The notes under the pieces: model-generated
Seen by the model: the letters and a program-made list of their open reading frames with translations, nothing else
Database searches by the model: none
Told to the model about the DNA's origin: nothing
Part shown: positions 53,501-59,500 of the stretch, piece by piece
Layout of the letters: every line of letters begins with the position of its first letter
Position numbering within the stretch: the stretch's first letter is position 1
Position numbers and translations under genes: made by a program
From: Siphonodentalium dalli
Taxonomy: Eukaryota > Mollusca > Scaphopoda > Gadilida > Siphonodentaliidae
Reading direction: 5' to 3'
DNA length: 64,000 nt
Assembly: GCA_032622095.1 (NCBI GenBank)
Contig: CP136066.1
Coordinates: forward strand, 184,236,716 to 184,300,715

Positions 53501-56500
53501 ACGCTCTTTAAAACACTTCTTCAAATATTTCCGTTATTTCGTCAAAATCACTTCTTCAAACATCTCCGTTATTTATTTAATAAAAAATAATTTCCTATTT
53601 CCATATTTCGCTCTATTTCGCCATTTCGCTGAATTTTTTATTCCCGCTATTTCGCTGTATTTTCCTATTGCGCTTTTTCGTTGTATTTCATATTTCGATA
53701 ATTCGCTGTATTTGACATATTATGGAATATTGGATTATATGATACCCTACATTCTGATATTCAATCGAACATCACCTGCCGCCTGTGCTCGCGATTATAT
53801 GCCACTAGCCATCTAATCGTGAACCCCGATTACATATTGTTTGCTATAAAATCCTTGGCGTATTGGCTGTTTTAATCCACTTTGTTACATAAATTAGAAC
53901 ATATCTCCCATATTGTGAGGGCGAACATGTGTTGTTATAGTACTATAGCATATGAATTGGTTATAAAGGATAATGATTTTTGTTCTTCAAATTGATAGTT
54001 TGAAATATTACGGAATATTATAGTATGCTTTTGCTTGACGCTGGAGTTAGAATTTATTTTTCCATCTAATCCTGGACTTCAATATCTTAACAACCAGGAA
54101 CCTGATTGGGGTAATTGGACTGAGGCGACTGCGCGAGAACATTGTAAGGGCTCATTCGCGGCTTACTCCGGTGCAGTTGCCATGTGTGCTGAGTATGCTG
54201 ATGTTGACGCGTCACCACTAATAGAAGACTGCATTTTGGACATCAAGGTATGAAACAATGTGCATAAATGCGCCCAGGACCACACTGGACGAACAACATG
54301 ATACCCGGATCGTGTCTACATGATACTCGGATCGTGTCTACACAAAACTCGGATCGTGTCTACAAGACGCACAGAAGAACACAAGAACCCCGGATCAAAT
54401 GTTAAAGGCCCATTTAATTTTCGAATGCCCAGATCCATTTGTTGAAGCTGGCTTATAAGTATTCAAGAGCTTGTCAAAATAATATAGCTTTGTATCACGG
54501 ATAAATGACTGCTATGAATAGTTTCCGCGAATATCAAAACGAGTCAATATTATCGCCCTTTCATTGCAATCTCCTGGTCATTCTTAGACACGCCCTACTG
54601 CCTCGTCGCGAGACACGGTACATATACATATATCCTGCAAGAAACCCATAGTCAGAAATGGTAACGCCATCAAGATCATATTATTAGGCATATATAAAAT
54701 ATATTCGAACTTTAATGTAGTGATTGTGAAAAACGTGTATATAGGTAATGCCTATGTACTTGAGTATATGTGATATTTTGTGTATGTGCGTATACTTGGT
54801 GACAAAGAATGTGAAAACATTTTTTAAATCGGACGTGCTAACTAAAGTTTATTTTGAAATTTTTACACACCACATGATATGTGTTCACAGAGGGTGCATA
54901 CGTTTTACGTTTTGAAATGTTCATTGCCAAACATGCAACGACCATTGCATTGATACACCAAGATCCACACACACATTGCCAATTCTATTGATATAGGGGT
55001 ATGAATAGTGCATGAAATAGCATGCAGAATAATAATCAGGCTAAAAAGGATCTCGATCTTCGTTACCTGGTTCAAGTACGCAAATACCGAGTACGTTTAT
55101 AATCACATTTAGTTCATCCGAGTACGCAAATACCTGTTCTAATTTATATTGAAATAGAGGTCTGAAAAGTGCATGAAATTGCATGCAGGATAAACATGCG
55201 GCCAACATTGTCGATATTCGCTACATGGTTTAAGTCCGCAAATACCGAGTACGTTTCTGATCACATTTAGTCCATCCAAGTACGCAATTACCCAGTACGT
55301 TTTAATCACATTTAGTCATAACCTCCTACGACAGTGCCCGATATACTTGCCAATATACAACAAAAGAGGGCGTAGTGATGCTCTAAGAATGGCTCCATGT
55401 AATGGTATCAACTGAAGGTGTGGTCTCTTATTAGGGTTAATCAATTACATTTACATGTATGGTCCCATGAGGGTTAATTGAAATATGGTCACACACAGAG
55501 AGGGGTAATTAAAATATGGTCACATGAGGGTAAAGTCAAATATGGTCACATGAGGGTTAAATACAAAATGGTACCATGAGGGTTAGTTAAAAATGGTACC
55601 ATGATTGTTAATTAAAATATGGTCCCATAACGGATCAGGGTTAACTATAAAATGGTCCCTTGAGAGTTAATACAAATATTGGCCCATGGGTGTTAATTGA
55701 AATACATGTATGGTCCAATGAATGTCAATTTAAATATGTTAACATGGGGGTTAATTAAAGTTAAAATATGGTCGCATGACGAGTTTTAATTAAAATAAAA
55801 ATATGGTGTCATCAGTGTTGATTAACTGTGGTCCCATGGGGTCAAATAAAATATAGTCCCATGAGGGTCAATTAAAATATGGTCCAATGAGGAGTAATTA
55901 AAATATGCCCACCCCATGAGGATCAACTAAATCATTGTCACAAGAGGGTTAATTTCTTAAAATTGTTCAATTCATATAGCATTCTGATATATGCTGCGTA
56001 CAGACATAAAACGATGTTTAGAATAAGGCCACATTGTATGTTACTAGTAAACAACCAATGTGAAGCGTTAGTGTTGGAACAATTCTTAATAACATCTCTA
56101 TTCATACCGGTAGCTCAGATATATTCCGCATACAATGAAATGAAACAAAAAAAGTTTAGAGAACGATACTAAAGTTCACTAAACGTCAATATGTACTTGC
56201 ACCATGATCTTCCGATAGCAAAATGTATCCCAATCTATACTAAATATCACTACAGTTCCCTTAGAAAATGTTCAGATGATACGTTCAACAAATGACCCGT
56301 ATTATACCACAGGTTGTTAGTTTAACTTATTTTATTATCCATCCCTTAACTAACACCATTTCCGATTGGGCAAAAGCCGCCACGTGATAGTCCTGGAAAA
56401 AGTCATATTGGACTCCCGAAAGTCATATTGGACTCCCGACTGTACAATATGACTTTTCATATTGGACTCCGTGACGTCACGAATTAACTCCATTGCGAAA

Positions 56501-59500
56501 TGAATCGGTGAAATTGTGATGCGCGCGCAACATTGATGATTTTAGCAATTCAATTTATTGTTGTAAACTTATCGTCTAATGTGACATTTATGAGTGTTCA
56601 TTTGCAATTACAAAATAACATAAATACATACATATCAAATATGGGGAATACACAGAAGAGAGTATTTACCAATAAAAAATATGGATATCATCCAGGGGGT
56701 GTACCCGTACATGTGTATGAGGGCTTTCATATAAAAATGTGTGTTTTATAATGCTATCTTATGATTAATGGGGTATATGATGTATGTGGGGCGATTCCCT
56801 GTTCATATGTTATATGATGTGGGGATTTTTCATTGAGCCTCAGGAGTGGATCATTAGTGTTTGGGCCTTTTTGATATATTGGTAGATTTATTATGATCTT
56901 TCTGTTATTTGTATCAAAGAGGTCATGCAATTTAATTGTGTTCGGTCGGTTGCGATAGTAGGCTTTCAAATATTTCATTCTGAGCGCAGTTAACCGAGGG
57001 CAGTTCATTACAAGGTGGTATTCATCGCCGAGTTCCTCCATACAAAGAGTACATCTTCGTTCTGAGTATGGGGTGTTTGTCCAAGAACCAGTTTCCACCG
57101 GAAGCCAGTGGTTTCTGGTTCTGAATCTCAGTAGTGGCAGAACGATATTGTTATCATCTAGAGATAGGTATCGTGGTCTGCAGAAGTTTGGCTTTATGCA
57201 TCTATAAAATGCGTATTTATTTGAATGTTCCATAATCCATAGATGCTCGCCAGTCTGATATATATATGTCCATAGTTCTGGTTTTTATGGCATTGGCGAA
57301 ATTTTTTGGGGTACTAACCGCTTGGTTTCTCCACGTATATGACATGCCCAGTTTGTTCAGTTCAGTATTTACAAATTCTAGCCAGGGGATTTTTACATTT
57401 TCTAGCGTGCGTACATTCATCATTATATTGTAAAGCATAAAAGGGAGTCGGGTGCTTTCCATCGTGATTATTCTGCTCCAGAACATTAACAATTTAGTTT
57501 TTATTGTCAGCGAAATTGGTTTAATTCCCAGCTCCCCGTAAATGAACACTTCCGGTGTGGTCTTGTTTAGATTAAATATAAATCTCAAGAACCATGTTTC
57601 TAGTTTCCGGAAGCACTCTAAGCCCCATATCTCGGCTCCATATGTCATAATCGGCACGATTGATTTTTCATAGATATATATAGACGTTTCACTTCCGGAT
57701 TGAGTTTTTTCTCACTTCCGTGTTTACTTTTCCAAATCATGCTTTCTGATGATCAATATACGGTACAGCTAGGCTTTTATAGAGAATTAAGTGCCGACAA
57801 ATACCAAAATTAACCACAAAAGTTTTATTTCTAAAATTTGGATAAACATACAGATGGATAATAAAAATGTCATTATACAATGTTGTGTACAGTATGAGTT
57901 TTCCTTGTACTCGTCCAGGTTGTGGTGAAAAGTCATATTGGACTCGACACTGGCGTGTCTCGTCCAATATGACTTTTCATCACAACCTGGACTCGTACAA
58001 GAAAAACACATACTGTACACAACATTGTATAATAACTTTATAATATGAACATGTCCAACAACGAATATGAATCCTTCTGCGCTTGTATTATATTTTCGTC
58101 GTACTCCCGTTTGCTTATTTTTCCTGAACATTCCTCCAAATGAATATAAACCATTCAGGTGTATACGTTTATAACTGGGTGGGAGAGTCCATTTAGTAAA
58201 ATAAGGGTTAAAGGGGGACTGTACCCTAAATCCGGTCGTGTATGGGACCATCTCCTTATACTCAACAGAATATATGCAACAAATGAATGAATTTGAGACA
58301 TACCCCGCATAGCGGGCTAGCATCACCAAATTCACCCTCTGTGAACCTCATTCTGCTGAGGTGTAAGCAGAATGAGGTCCCCAGATGGTGAATATGGTGA
58401 TGCTACCCCGCTATGCGGGGTAGCATCACTAAATTCACCCTCTGGGGACCTCATTCTGCAAATGACAGACACCCTATTTCAAGGCTTGGTTAGTGCAACA
58501 TACACTAATGTGAATAATGAACGATGCAAACAACATGGTAATTATAATGAAAATGAGTTTGCATTATAATTACCATGTTGTTTACATTGTTCATTGAGCA
58601 CATGAATGTATTTTGCACTCATCCATGGCTCAAATTCATTCATTTGTTGCATATATTCTGTTGAGTATAAGGAGATGGTGTACATTACCCCTTTAAAGTG
58701 ATTAAATGTTAAGTTATATTTCTCTGGCAGCTCACGGATTCTACCTTCTGGACAGAAGCCCATTTAAGCGCTTTCAAATCTCACTGCTCGCATCAAGTTC
58801 GTCGAAACGAGAGTCTTTGGGAGATGGATTCACCGACTCCGGGCAAGAGTATCGAGGAAACCATACTGGAGACTTTGTGCGAACATGACTGCTCTGGTCA
58901 CGGGACCTGTGTCCGGGGTAAGTATACATAGAGAGTATCGAGGAAACCATACTGGAGACTGTGTACGAGCATGATTGCTCTGGTCACGGGACTTGTGTCC
59001 GGGGTAAATATACACAGAGAGTATCGAGGAAACCATACTGGAGACTGTCTGCGAGCGTGGGTGCTCAAGTCACACGTGCGGGATATGTGTCCGTGGTACG
59101 TACACATATAAGGCGTATTTATGCATAGTTAATCAGATTTCATACCAATAATTAGCCATATCAAAAAATAATAAACCTCAGTGAAATACCAGCTTTACAG
59201 GGAGATACTCTGTGTGGTGCACATGTTCGTCTGTTGTCGAGGTGATAGGACGACATCCAATCCTGGCTATGTCACTCCCACATAATAAATACCTGAACAA
59301 TTGACCTACTGCAATTTATCGTATGCTTTGCTGTAATCGTATTTATTATGTAAATTAGGGGATAAACATGCTGTCTGGTGTCATTTTGGGACGTTTATCG
59401 GTAGGTTTTGCGATGGAAAACGCAGTAAAATGGACATATTTTTCATCGGAAAAAACACCGGTAAACGTCACTTAATCACACCATGGTAACAGAAGAGGAT

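Noticed and set aside
53271-53816. 181-codon open frame on the + strand
   Set aside because: It coincides with a TIR element, begins and ends in the inverted repeats, and passes through a TATTTCG simple repeat. No family resemblance.
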